In this document: in pieces, positions 17,147 to 25,136 of the stretch
Layout: each line of letters opens with the position of its first letter
Position numbering within the stretch: position 1 is the first letter of the stretch
NCBI GenBank assembly: GCA_964509475.1
Contig: CAZDXJ010000012.1
Location: forward strand, 1-46,331
Origin: CAZDXJ01 sp964509475
GTDB lineage: Bacteria > Pseudomonadota > Gammaproteobacteria > Methylococcales > Methylomonadaceae
DNA length: 46,331 nt
Direction: 5' to 3'
Position numbers and translations under genes: made by a program
Notes under the pieces: model-generated
The model's database searches: none
Told to the model about the DNA's origin: nothing
Seen by the model: the letters and a program-made list of their open reading frames with translations, nothing else

Positions 17147-17642
17147 TGTGTGTTTTTCAGTATTTTTTAAAGTTCAAATGTCGTAAATATGGCTGCAGGC
17201 TATGCTCTACGCGGCTACGAATGCGGAAAATAAAGAAGGCGTACACCGTAAGGTCAATCAAGCACTACCTATGGCTTTCGGCAAGCACTCTGTTTTTTTA
17301 GGTATCGAATTATGAAAACCTTTGCTGTAAATAGGGTGGGTGCCGGGCAAGTCTCCTTGAGATTCAAAATCCGCAAATGTGGCCACGTGCAATATAAGTC
17401 ACACAGAGTCAAAAAATAGAAATCTTATAAAATCAATTAATGATAAATCCGGTGCGTCCAAACAGTTCTTTATATTATGGGTTAAGGCCTTGATTTTCAA
17501 TAAAATCAATAAAAGAATCGAACCCTTAATTCGTATTGTAGTTCATACAGGTTGGCATAACTCGCGCAAGGAGCACGACGGGGATTTACGGCCCGTTTAA
17601 TAAACCCGTTCTATTATAAAAAATATTTCCCTTATGAGCCAG
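17147..17642. other. 496-base intergenic region, no gene seen
   Basis: AT-rich stretch between the wecA-like start and the DUF2892 stop. It must hold the promoter of the minus-strand polysaccharide operon near 17150-17250, but no convincing -35/-10 pair stands out. A 73-codon frame on the + strand (17379-17600) has no ribosome-binding site or family resemblance. No tRNA, terminator or repeat is visible. Confidence 0.6.
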
Positions 17643-17861
17643 CTATTTTTCATCGCAGGTATTTCTGCCCAGCCCGGAATAAGCAGGACACCAGCCGGTA
17701 TAACCGGTTACAATGAGTACCAGGCCAACAATCAGTAACAAAATTTTTGCGGTAAATATCGAGATGAAAACCAGTGCGGCGCCGGCATAAAGGCGTATTT
17801 TTTTCTCTTTGTCGCCGACATTGCGTTCGTATTTAAGCATGCGTTTAAAATCAAAGTTCAT
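17643..17861 (-). CDS. DUF2892 small inner-membrane protein
   Basis: A 72-residue protein with a soluble basic N-terminus (RNVGDKEKKIRLYAG), two transmembrane stretches and the conserved GWCPAYSGLGRNTC end. This matches DUF2892, the YgaP-like membrane domain found alone or fused to rhodanese. The paired Cys may be redox-active. It is divergent from uvrD with 77 bases between the starts. Function of the stand-alone form is unknown. Confidence 0.85.
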   Translation of the reverse strand: MNFDFKRMLKYERNVGDKEKKIRLYAGAALVFISIFTAKILLLIVGLVLIVTGYTGWCPAYSGLGRNTCDEK

Positions 17862-17938
17862 TTCTGATACCTCTTTATTTATTATTAACGGTTATCTGAT
17901 CCAATATACACAGCTGTTTGAAATGTGCAAGCCCTAAA

Positions 17939-20089
17939 ATGGATGTAACAAAAATTATCGAACCTTTAAATGAGCGCCAGCGTCAGGCGGTAACGGCACC
18001 TTCCCGGTCGGTATTGGTGCTGGCCGGGGCGGGAAGTGGTAAAACCCGGGTATTGGTGCATCGTATCGCCTGGCAGATTCAGGTCGGTCAAATATCACCA
18101 CACGCCATTTTGGCCGTAACCTTTACCAATAAAGCGGCCACCGAAATGCGTAACCGTATTGAAACCTTGCTGGGTTTTTCGATGCGTGGCCTATGGGTGG
18201 GCACCTTTCATGGTTTGGCGCACCGCTTGCTGAGGCGGCACGCATCAGATGCCAAATTACCGGAAACATTTCAAGTCATCGATGCAGATGATCAATACCG
18301 GTTAATCCGGCGGTTGTTAAAATCACTCAATCTGGATGAATCGCGCTGGCCGCCGCGGCAAGTGCAAGGATTCATAAATTCCCATAAGGATGAAGGCATA
18401 CGCGCTAAAAACATGCCGGAAAGCGGTGATTTGTTCGAGAATAAATTGATTGAGCTTTATCGCGCCTATGAGCAGATTTGTGCACGTTCCGGGTTGGTTG
18501 ACTTCGCTGAATTATTGTTGCGCGCTCATGAACTGCTGCGCGACAGCTCCGGGATACTGGAGTTTTATCAGCGCCGTTTTTTGCATGTTCATGTTGATGA
18601 GTTTCAGGATACCAACACCCTGCAATATGCCTGGTTGCGTTTGTTAAGTGGCGATCGGGACAACTTGTTTGTTGTTGGTGATGATGATCAATCAATTTAT
18701 GGTTGGCGTGGCGCCAAAATTGAAAACATTTTTAATTTTCAAAAACATTATCTAAATCATCAGTTCATCCGTCTGGAGCAAAATTATCGCTCAACCGGTC
18801 ATATTCTCAATGCCGCCAATGCCTTGATTGCCAATAATCAGGGACGTATGGGTAAAACGCTATGGACCGAGTCCGGCGAGGGTGAACCGATTTCCATCTA
18901 TGCCGCATTCAATGAGCAGGATGAGGCTTACTTCGTTATTGAACAAATCAAGCAATGGATAAAAACCGGTGGCATGCGTGCTGACACAGCGATTTTGTAT
19001 CGTTCCAACGCCCAATCGCGCCTGTTCGAAGAAAAGCTGATGACATCGGCGATACCCTATCGGGTTTATGGTGGTTTGCGTTTCTTCGAACGCGCTGAAA
19101 TCAAGAATGCCTTGGCGTATTTGCGTTTGTTGTCCAACCGGCTGGATGATGCATCTTTGGAACGGGTGATTAATACGCCAAGTCGTGGTATTGGTGCCAG
19201 AACCCTGGACGCCATCCGCATCCAGGCCAGGGCGGATGATACATCGTTGTGGCAGGCAGCGCAGCGGATGGTGCATGAAAACCGGTTGCCTCTGCGGGCG
19301 GGCAATGCATTAAAAGGTTTTTTACAACTTATTGAACAATTGGCGGTGCAAACGCAAGGGCTTGAACTTTATGAACAGGTCAAATTGACGATTGAAAAAA
19401 GCGGTCTGATTGAATTTCATAAAAAAGAAAAAGGGGAAAAGGGCGAGGCGCGTGTTGAAAACCTGAAAGAATTGGTCAATGCGGCCCGGCAGTTTGTTTA
19501 TGAGCAGGATAATGACGAAGCCCTGACGGAACTGGATTTGTTTTTGGCGCATGCGGCATTGGAGGCGGGCGAGGCGCAAGCGGGTGATTACGAAGATTGC
19601 GTGCAATTGATGACCTTGCATTCCGCCAAAGGCCTGGAGTTCAAAATGGTTTTTCTGGTCGGCCTGGAAGAGGGCCTGTTTCCTTCCCGGCAATCGGTTG
19701 ATGATGCGGGGCGTCTGGAAGAGGAGCGGCGCTTGTGTTATGTGGGCATGACCCGGGCCATGCAAAAACTGGTTATCAGCTATGCCGAATCAAGGCGCTT
19801 GTATGGCCGCGACCAATATCCACGGCCATCCCGGTTTCTCAAGGAAATTCCGGCCGAACAATGTCAGGAAGTGCGTATACGTGCGCAAATCAGCCGCCCG
19901 GGCAACCCTGAATGGCAGGACAGTGGCACATATCGGGTGGGACAGCAGGTTCGGCACGCAAAATTTGGTGAGGGCGTGATATTGCAAGTCGAAGGCGATG
20001 GCGTCCAGCAACGCGTGCAAATTAATTTTTCCGAAGTGGGTTTGAAATGGTTGATGCTTTCTTACGCCAATCTGGAATCCGTAGCATAG
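17939..20089 (+). CDS. uvrD: DNA helicase II (UvrD, superfamily 1A)
   Basis: A 716-residue 3'-5' helicase used in nucleotide excision and mismatch repair (E. coli UvrD 720). Motifs in order: Walker A AGAGSGKTRVL near residue 32, TFTNKAATEMRNRI (Ia), VDEFQDTN (Walker B) near 220, GDDDQSIYGWRGA (III), LEQNYRST (IV), TLHSAKGLEF (V) and EEERRLCYVGMTRA (VI). The C-terminal Tudor-like segment (GQQVRHAKFGEGVI) is present. ATG 17939 gives MDVTKIIEPLNERQRQAV, aligned with E. coli MDVSYLLDSLNDKQREAV; an in-frame TTG at 17918 adds 7 residues. Confidence 0.97.
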   Translation: MDVTKIIEPLNERQRQAVTAPSRSVLVLAGAGSGKTRVLVHRIAWQIQVGQISPHAILAVTFTNKAATEMRNRIETLLGFSMRGLWVGTFHGLAHRLLRRHASDAKLPETFQVIDADDQYRLIRRLLKSLNLDESRWPPRQVQGFINSHKDEGIRAKNMPESGDLFENKLIELYRAYEQICARSGLVDFAELLLRAHELLRDSSGILEFYQRRFLHVHVDEFQDTNTLQYAWLRLLSGDRDNLFVVGDDDQSIYGWRGAKIENIFNFQKHYLNHQFIRLEQNYRSTGHILNAANALIANNQGRMGKTLWTESGEGEPISIYAAFNEQDEAYFVIEQIKQWIKTGGMRADTAILYRSNAQSRLFEEKLMTSAIPYRVYGGLRFFERAEIKNALAYLRLLSNRLDDASLERVINTPSRGIGARTLDAIRIQARADDTSLWQAAQRMVHENRLPLRAGNALKGFLQLIEQLAVQTQGLELYEQVKLTIEKSGLIEFHKKEKGEKGEARVENLKELVNAARQFVYEQDNDEALTELDLFLAHAALEAGEAQAGDYEDCVQLMTLHSAKGLEFKMVFLVGLEEGLFPSRQSVDDAGRLEEERRLCYVGMTRAMQKLVISYAESRRLYGRDQYPRPSRFLKEIPAEQCQEVRIRAQISRPGNPEWQDSGTYRVGQQVRHAKFGEGVILQVEGDGVQQRVQINFSEVGLKWLMLSYANLESVA

Positions 20090-20155
20090 TAATTTTGCAG
20101 GGGTTATGCTCTGAACGGTCAAAATGTGACGCGTGAAGTATAATTGCATTCGCAA

Positions 20156-20188
20156 GCGTCATTCCGGCAGGGATTGCCGGAATCCAGG
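20156..20188. repeat. Palindromic repeat, family 1
   Basis: A 33-base sequence with the inverted core ATTCCGGCA...TGCCGGAAT. It recurs exactly, on the opposite strand, at 46181-46213, with a diverged unit just after. Repeats of this kind are typical dispersed REP-like elements in bacterial genomes. Confidence 0.75.
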
Positions 20189-20320
20189 TCATGGATGGAA
20201 ATTTAGCGGCCCACTTGTCGAACAGAACGCGTGCAATCTGCGGAGAATGTCGCAATTTAAAAAAAATTCCGATAATTAAGGATAAATTGAGCCATACTGT
20301 TTTGGCAAAATTGATTTTTT

Positions 20321-20359
20321 AATCAGATAAGCTATATTGAATTACTATCTGATTTTTTT
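20321..20359. terminator. AT-rich hairpin with T-run
   Basis: ATCAGATA (20322-20329) pairs with TATCTGAT (20346-20353) and a T-run follows. It could terminate transcription coming from uvrD, but the stem lacks GC pairs and lies 230 bases after the uvrD stop, so this is tentative. Confidence 0.35.
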
Positions 20360-20493
20360 GAGATACTGAACTTTTTTGTTTTTCATGTCTTTAAAACAAG
20401 GAATGCGGGCAGAGGTTTGCACATCCACGCAATGCAAAGTAACAGGTTGAATAGGTTATTATGTGATGAAACGCCCCAAGTATTATACTGGTC

Positions 20494-20517
20494 GCGGCTA
20501 AAGCCGATCCTACAGTT
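20494..20517 (+). repeat. GCGGCT-AAGCC repeat, family 2, copy 1
   Basis: GCGGCTAAAGCCGATCCTAC followed by AGTT. The same 24-base pattern recurs at 27222-27245, and a diverged inverted copy is at 42519-42540. Short dispersed palindromic repeat; all copies sit in intergenic sequence. Confidence 0.6.
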
Positions 20518-20582
20518 GTGACCCGTTACCCGAATGAACCCGTCCACGAATCATTACCACTATAGAACGCCTAACGAAAGCT

Positions 20583-23500
20583 ATGAACAGGAAACTACGC
20601 TTTACTTTATTTTTTATATTGTTGGCTTTTGTCAACACCGGCTTTGCCTTTTGTGAACGGCCTGATCAGGCAAACAATCCCTTTTGTCAAAATCAAAAAC
20701 AGTTTGATGCGGATAACCAGGAAAAACAGGATGTCATTCAGTTGAGCGTCGCACTTGATGATCAGGTTTACACCGACAAGTTTGGCACGACGGCGATCAC
20801 CGGCAATGTGTTGTTGAATGACTGGGCCTGTAATAAAAAACCGTGTACCAAAAAGGTTAGCGCTGCGGGCATCAGTACGGCAACGCTTGACAGCAGCGTG
20901 CGCGGGCGTTACGGCGTTTTATCGCTGGATTCAAGCGGGGCTTATACTTATTCCCTGGATATTGAAAAAGTCAAGGCGCTGAAAGCGGGTGAGGAGGTTA
21001 CCGACATCTTTCACTACACCATGCGTGAACCCTGGTATGGTTATTTGTATGCGGCAAAACTGGTCATTCATGTTTTGGGTTCGGATGCGGCCTTGCCGCC
21101 CGCCCTGCAAGCGATTCAAGACAGTATTGTAGCCATGCCGGACGCCGGTTTTGTTACCAAAAACGGACAGTTGACATTTACCGGTAATGCCGCTGCAAAT
21201 GATACGGGTATGATCAGTACCGTTTTGCTTAGCCCGCCAACCAGTCCCTACGGTAATCTGGATTTTGACAGTTCGGGCAATTTCACTTATAACCTGTTCA
21301 ATGATTTGCCGGAAGTACAATCGCTTGCACCGGGTGAAAATATCATTGATCAATTCACTTACATGATTATCGGCCAGTTTGGATTTACTTCGACTTCGAC
21401 GATCACAATCACCATTCAGGGTAATCTGGCCGATCTGACGCCGGAAGAGCAGGCGATCAAGGACAATGTCTTCGCCTTGCCGGATGAGGCAACGGTGATT
21501 AAAAACAATTCATTAACCGTTTCCGGCAAGCTAACCTCGAATGATTCGGGGTTTTTGACCGCATTTTTGAATGGCGATCCTGCCGGTCAAGGACATTATG
21601 GCCATTTGCAGCTGGACTCCGATGGCAATTTTGTCTATACCTTGTTTAATGATCTAAGCGCCGTTCAGGATTTACAGGAAGGCCAGTTTCTGGTCGATAT
21701 ATTTTCTTATGGTATCGAGGGGCTGCATGGCTATCGTTCCACAAGCACCCTGACGATTTATATTCTGGGCAATCGAACGACGTTAACGCCGGAAGAACAA
21801 TTAATTCGGGACAGCATTGTTGCCTTTGATGATCAGGATACTGTAATCAAGGATATCTTGTTTGTTGCCAACGGCAATGTCTTGAATAATGATACAGGTG
21901 CAATTACGGTTAAACTGATCAGTGATCCCAATACGGCTTACGGTTCCTTGCGTTTTGATTCCGACGGAAATTACGAATATGTTCTGGACAATAATGCCCA
22001 GGCGGTCAAGGATATTCCGGATACGGGGTATGCCGTGGATCGGTTCAGTTATGAGATTACCGGTCAAAAAGGATATACCGATACTGCGGAACTGGCCATT
22101 ACGATCCTGGGCAAGGATGCGGCCAACAACGCCCAGCCGAGCTTGAGCATTGTCGCCTTGAACGACACCAATACCATAGTGCGTGGCACCCAACCAAGTG
22201 CGAGCGGTAATGTGGGGGATAACGATTCCGGTGCAGTCAATTTTATCCTGACCAGTTCTCCGTCCGCACTTTACGGCAGTCTCAGTCTGGATTCATTGGG
22301 GAATTACACCTATAACCTGTTTACCGATACAACCGCTCTGGATAGCGCGTGCGCCGCCGATCCCACAGGGTTTGTAACCGATGTATTCAAATATAAAATT
22401 CAGGGAACCAACGGCCTGGTCAATCCGGGATTTGATACGGCAAAACTGACCATTTACATTTTATGCGATGCAAACAGCAATGTAGCCGATATCCAGGCGA
22501 TCCTGAACGGCATTGTTGCCAATCCGGATGAATTTACCCTGGTGAAAAATGTCGCTGGCCCGGATGCAGGTGCGACAGGGCCGCAGGTTTCCGGCAATGT
22601 AATCAGCAACGACACCAATGTAACAAGCGCCGCATTGATCGGGCCGGCGGTTGGAACCTATGGTGTTTTGCAATTTGATTCCTCCGGGCAGTTTACTTAT
22701 ACCCTGTTGAATGATCTGCCAGCCGTCCAGGCATTGGGACCGAATGATTTGGTGGAAGAAGTGTTTAGCTATCAGGCGATTGGCGGTCTTGGGCTATTCA
22801 AGGAAGGCATATTGAAAATCCGTATTCTTGGCTCACCGGCCGCTTTGGTTGATAATATTGAAATCGAAATCAACGATACCTCAAAACAGGCTAATACCCT
22901 GATTGATGGTCAGGTTATGAAGGGGCATCTTCAGACGGTCAATGATCGCGACTGGTTTGTGATCACGGCAGCACCGGCACCCGGAGGAGGGGAGTCCAAG
23001 TTACGTTTTGAATTGTGTCCGCAAAATTCCAGTTGTTTCAACGAAGGTTCCTGGGTTTTATATGTCTTTGATATGGCAAAGGAAAAGTTGCCTGTTGGAT
23101 TTGAATCAAAAACCGTACCGCTCTACCGGCGGCGGGATGATAATGGTGCTATTATTGCTACACTGGCTGTCGTTGACCATATGTATTTGATGTATCGTCT
23201 GGGTTTTTATGATCCCGATCCTGTCCAGCCGCAGAAGAAAGCGCATTTAATCGGTGTGATCGATCCCTGTTTTGGCGATCAGCGTACTCTGGATGTCGGG
23301 GTATCGGCGCCAACAACTTTTTATGTAGCGATTTCATCCCCTTTGATGGGAAGCGATTCCAAAACCCAATGCGGACAAGGCAGCGTGATTTTAACCCAGC
23401 CTGGCCCGGATTTTATTGTTGATCCAACGACAACCCCGCCGACAACAACGACAACAACGGATGACTATATTGCACCCTTTCCGTTTCGGGAAGATCAATA

Positions 23501-23888
23501 TGTCTTTTCTGTTTTCAGTTCGAGTATTGTGACACGGGTTACTGCTTTGGATACGCCGGTTAATACCTATGATGCCTCACGCAGCAAGGCGGAGATATCG
23601 ACGATACGGGTGGGCGATACCTTGTACAAAGCTACATTGCAGCTTGTGCCAGGCAGCGGGGCGTTAGGCGCTGTCAAATTGGAACTGGCTGACCTTGAAG
23701 CCTTGCCGGGTGGTTTACGTGGCAGCCCGTTACAGGCGGCTTACAATCCCGAAACCAATCAGGTGCATATTCCGAGGGTGCAGGATATTCATAGCGGCAG
23801 GTTTTACGATGTCTGGTTATTGTATTACCCGCCAAAAGGCGGCCAAGCGCAATATCTTGAAGTACTGGATATCAAACCCGTGCATTGA
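20583..23888 (+). CDS. Secreted protein with tandem VCBS-like domains
   Basis: An 1101-residue exported protein. A Sec signal peptide (about residues 1-23, FFILLAFVNTGFAFC) is followed by six VCBS/Ig-like domains of about 110-120 residues starting near 52, 177, 289, 406, 521 and 642. Each has the pattern D-x-NDxG...YGxLxxDSxGxxxYxL...FxY of TIGR01965-type VCBS domains. Near 756-880 comes a PPC-like module (DNIEIEINDTSKQANTLIDG...VNDRDWFVI). A Thr-rich linker (TTTPPTTTTTT) follows, then a 200-residue C-terminal part I do not recognise. No C-terminal type I secretion signal, LPXTG or membrane anchor is seen, so it is probably periplasmic, outer-membrane-associated or released. Adhesion or matrix function is plausible for the fold but not shown. 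Confidence 0.82.
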   Translation: MNRKLRFTLFFILLAFVNTGFAFCERPDQANNPFCQNQKQFDADNQEKQDVIQLSVALDDQVYTDKFGTTAITGNVLLNDWACNKKPCTKKVSAAGISTATLDSSVRGRYGVLSLDSSGAYTYSLDIEKVKALKAGEEVTDIFHYTMREPWYGYLYAAKLVIHVLGSDAALPPALQAIQDSIVAMPDAGFVTKNGQLTFTGNAAANDTGMISTVLLSPPTSPYGNLDFDSSGNFTYNLFNDLPEVQSLAPGENIIDQFTYMIIGQFGFTSTSTITITIQGNLADLTPEEQAIKDNVFALPDEATVIKNNSLTVSGKLTSNDSGFLTAFLNGDPAGQGHYGHLQLDSDGNFVYTLFNDLSAVQDLQEGQFLVDIFSYGIEGLHGYRSTSTLTIYILGNRTTLTPEEQLIRDSIVAFDDQDTVIKDILFVANGNVLNNDTGAITVKLISDPNTAYGSLRFDSDGNYEYVLDNNAQAVKDIPDTGYAVDRFSYEITGQKGYTDTAELAITILGKDAANNAQPSLSIVALNDTNTIVRGTQPSASGNVGDNDSGAVNFILTSSPSALYGSLSLDSLGNYTYNLFTDTTALDSACAADPTGFVTDVFKYKIQGTNGLVNPGFDTAKLTIYILCDANSNVADIQAILNGIVANPDEFTLVKNVAGPDAGATGPQVSGNVISNDTNVTSAALIGPAVGTYGVLQFDSSGQFTYTLLNDLPAVQALGPNDLVEEVFSYQAIGGLGLFKEGILKIRILGSPAALVDNIEIEINDTSKQANTLIDGQVMKGHLQTVNDRDWFVITAAPAPGGGESKLRFELCPQNSSCFNEGSWVLYVFDMAKEKLPVGFESKTVPLYRRRDDNGAIIATLAVVDHMYLMYRLGFYDPDPVQPQKKAHLIGVIDPCFGDQRTLDVGVSAPTTFYVAISSPLMGSDSKTQCGQGSVILTQPGPDFIVDPTTTPPTTTTTTDDYIAPFPFREDQYVFSVFSSSIVTRVTALDTPVNTYDASRSKAEISTIRVGDTLYKATLQLVPGSGALGAVKLELADLEALPGGLRGSPLQAAYNPETNQVHIPRVQDIHSGRFYDVWLLYYPPKGGQAQYLEVLDIKPVH

Positions 23889-24209
23889 TACCCTGCTTTC
23901 CATTCCCAGGCTTTGGCGTTACAGCCATTAAGATTTTTTGTTGGCGATAGGGTGTAGGTGCGGATTTATCCGCACTGTGCGGATAAATCCGCACCTACAC
24001 CACTCGCATTTTTTTGGCTTAATGAGGGCGGTGTTTCGGCAAGATATAGAATTTTCAGGTTTTCCCGTTTTGTTTAAAACCTTTTGGCTAATGATGAAAT
24101 TAACCTTGACAGGCTTTGCTAGCATAAATTAAACTCAATCTCAAGCGTTTACCTGTTTTTGTCTTAGACAGGCTAAAGGTAACGTAACCGTTTGTTCCTG
24201 GGTTTTGAG
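23889..24209. other. Intergenic region after the VCBS-type gene
   Basis: Holds a near-perfect 51-base palindrome at 23951-24001, an AT-rich stretch with no gene, and the 10-base direct repeat (24200-24209) that flanks the following mobile element. Short frames here are read through the palindrome and are not genes. Confidence 0.7.
23951..24001. repeat. 51-base near-perfect palindrome
   Basis: Two 25-base arms (the left from GGTGTAGGTGCGGATTTATC, the right its exact inverse) flank a single T. The GCGGATAAATCC core is the same that fills the transposon-like elements at 24210, 25011, 34250 and 46031. It lies 62 bases after the VCBS-type stop and is followed at 24008 by a T-run, so it could also stop transcription. 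Confidence 0.85.
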
Positions 24210-24310
24210 TCACTGCCATTAAGTTAAGAAATATGATTTGGGTGTCGATGCGGCTTGTCGTACTGTGCGGATAAATCCATTCAACAAAATGGCTTAACTT
24301 AATGGCAATG
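24210..24310 (+). mobile_element. MITE-like element, copy A (101 bases)
   Basis: Ends CACTGCCATTAAGTTAAG and CTTAACTTAATGGCAATG are inverted repeats with one mismatch. The element is flanked by the exact 10-base direct repeat GGGTTTTGAG (24200-24209 and 24311-24320), a target duplication. It encodes nothing. The length of the duplication fits an IS4-type transposase, but none is in the window. Confidence 0.85.
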
Positions 24311-24333
24311 GGGTTTTGAGAGGAGATTAGGAA

Positions 24334-24678
24334 ATGAAACAGATTTTAACCGCGTTATCATTCGTCACAGTGGTATTTTTAAGTTGTTTCGGACAAACCT
24401 TCGCCGCCGAGGAGCACGGTAGCGTGGCACTGAAACATGCCCAGCTTGCTACCCAACACGGTAAAAAAGGCCATGCCGATGTATTGACAAAACATGCCGA
24501 AACCGCTCTGCAACATGCCCGGGCATCGCAAAAAGCACATACCGAAGCGGCTGGTCATATGGGAGAAGCCATTACCCATTTGAATGCGGCGATAGAGCAT
24601 GGCAAAATGGGACATGCCGATGTGGCGACCCGGCATATGAAAGAAGCGCTTGTGCATATCAAGGCTGGGAATAAATAA
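24334..24678 (+). CDS. SmbP-like periplasmic metal-binding protein
   Basis: A 114-residue protein with a Sec signal peptide (cleavage after TFAA, about residue 25). The helical mature part has 13 His spaced about every 4-8 residues among Ala, Lys and Glu (ALKHAQLATQH, HADVLTKHAETALQH). Two halves repeat each other: HGKKGHADVLTKH and HGKMGHADVATRH. This is the pattern of Nitrosomonas SmbP, a small periplasmic protein that binds copper and other divalent metals. A strong AGGAG site precedes the ATG at 24334, just after the right-hand target duplication of a mobile element. An intrinsic terminator follows directly, so it is monocistronic at its 3' end. Metal choice is inferred. Confidence 0.85.
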   Translation: MKQILTALSFVTVVFLSCFGQTFAAEEHGSVALKHAQLATQHGKKGHADVLTKHAETALQHARASQKAHTEAAGHMGEAITHLNAAIEHGKMGHADVATRHMKEALVHIKAGNK

Positions 24679-24687
24679 AAAATGATG

Positions 24688-24722
24688 AAAAAAGGCGGAA
24701 TCATTCAGGTTCCGCCTTTTTT
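24688..24722 (+). terminator. Rho-independent terminator after the SmbP-like gene
   Basis: A-run, stem GGCGGAA (24694-24700) paired with TTCCGCC (24710-24716), 9-base loop, then TTTTTT. The classical form lies 10 bases after the stop codon. Confidence 0.9.
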
Positions 24723-24782
24723 GCAGGTGTGCGACAATCTGTCGCGCGGCAATATGCCACATTCCACTTTGATTTTGAATTG

Positions 24783-24875
24783 GGTAGGATATAGGAAACT
24801 CTTGCATGATTGATAAAGAGTTCATTTTAGATATCCTACCTCTTTAGATGCGGCTCATAGGGCCGCATTTTTTTG
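24783..24875 (+). other. Nested hairpin plus terminator, possible small RNA
   Basis: GGTAGGATAT (24783) pairs with ATATCCTACC (24831), enclosing AACTCTT/AAGAGTT, so two nested stems form. Seven bases later ATGCGGC (24848) pairs with GCCGCAT (24862) followed by a T-run. The region has no frame with coding character. It could be a small structured RNA with its own terminator or a decayed repeat; a promoter is not obvious. Confidence 0.35.
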
Positions 24876-25010
24876 TCCTGATATTTTTTGCCCGTGCTGT
24901 TTTGGGAGCCGCCAGTGTTTTTGTCTGAATCGGCTTGAGCCGCGATTCGCCATCGGGGGATGATTTTTGGCAGCATACCAACACATTTCGTTTTTTTGAT
25001 AAAACCGTCG

Positions 25011-25096
25011 CATTGTGCGGATAAATCCAGCTCTTCAATGAAGGGCTGGATTTATCCGCACCTGCACCCATAAATCCATTCAACAAAATGGCTTAA
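25011..25096 (+). mobile_element. Degenerate MITE-like copy D
   Basis: Shares the interior of the element family (GTGCGGATAAATCC, the AATGAAGGGCTGGAT hairpin, CATTCAACAAAATGGCTTAA) but has lost both full terminal repeats. It ends 40 bases before the start of the type VI phosphatase gene, so it lies in or beside the promoter of that gene cluster. Confidence 0.7.
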
Positions 25097-25136
25097 ATGT
25101 GGTATTTTCACTTCGTACTTTGCGTTAAACCAGCAG

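Larger units (their letters stand above)
20090..20582. other. 493-base intergenic region with repeats and hairpin
   Basis: Between uvrD and the VCBS-type gene. It holds a palindromic repeat at 20156-20188, an AT-rich hairpin with T-run at 20321-20359 and a second repeat type at 20494-20517. No reading frame with coding character is seen. A promoter for the downstream secreted protein should lie near its 3' end but none is clear. Confidence 0.7.

Noticed and set aside
17379..17600. 73-codon + strand frame in the 17.1-17.6 kb spacer
   Set aside because: GTG start without ribosome-binding site, no recognised family, low-complexity Asn/Lys/Ile composition as in non-coding AT-rich sequence.
24844..25086. 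80-codon minus-strand frame (and similar ones at 34125-34406 and 46008-46256)
   Set aside because: Their shared residues (GFIRTVR or MLNGFM types) come from the repeated GCGGATAAATCC element, not from a conserved gene.
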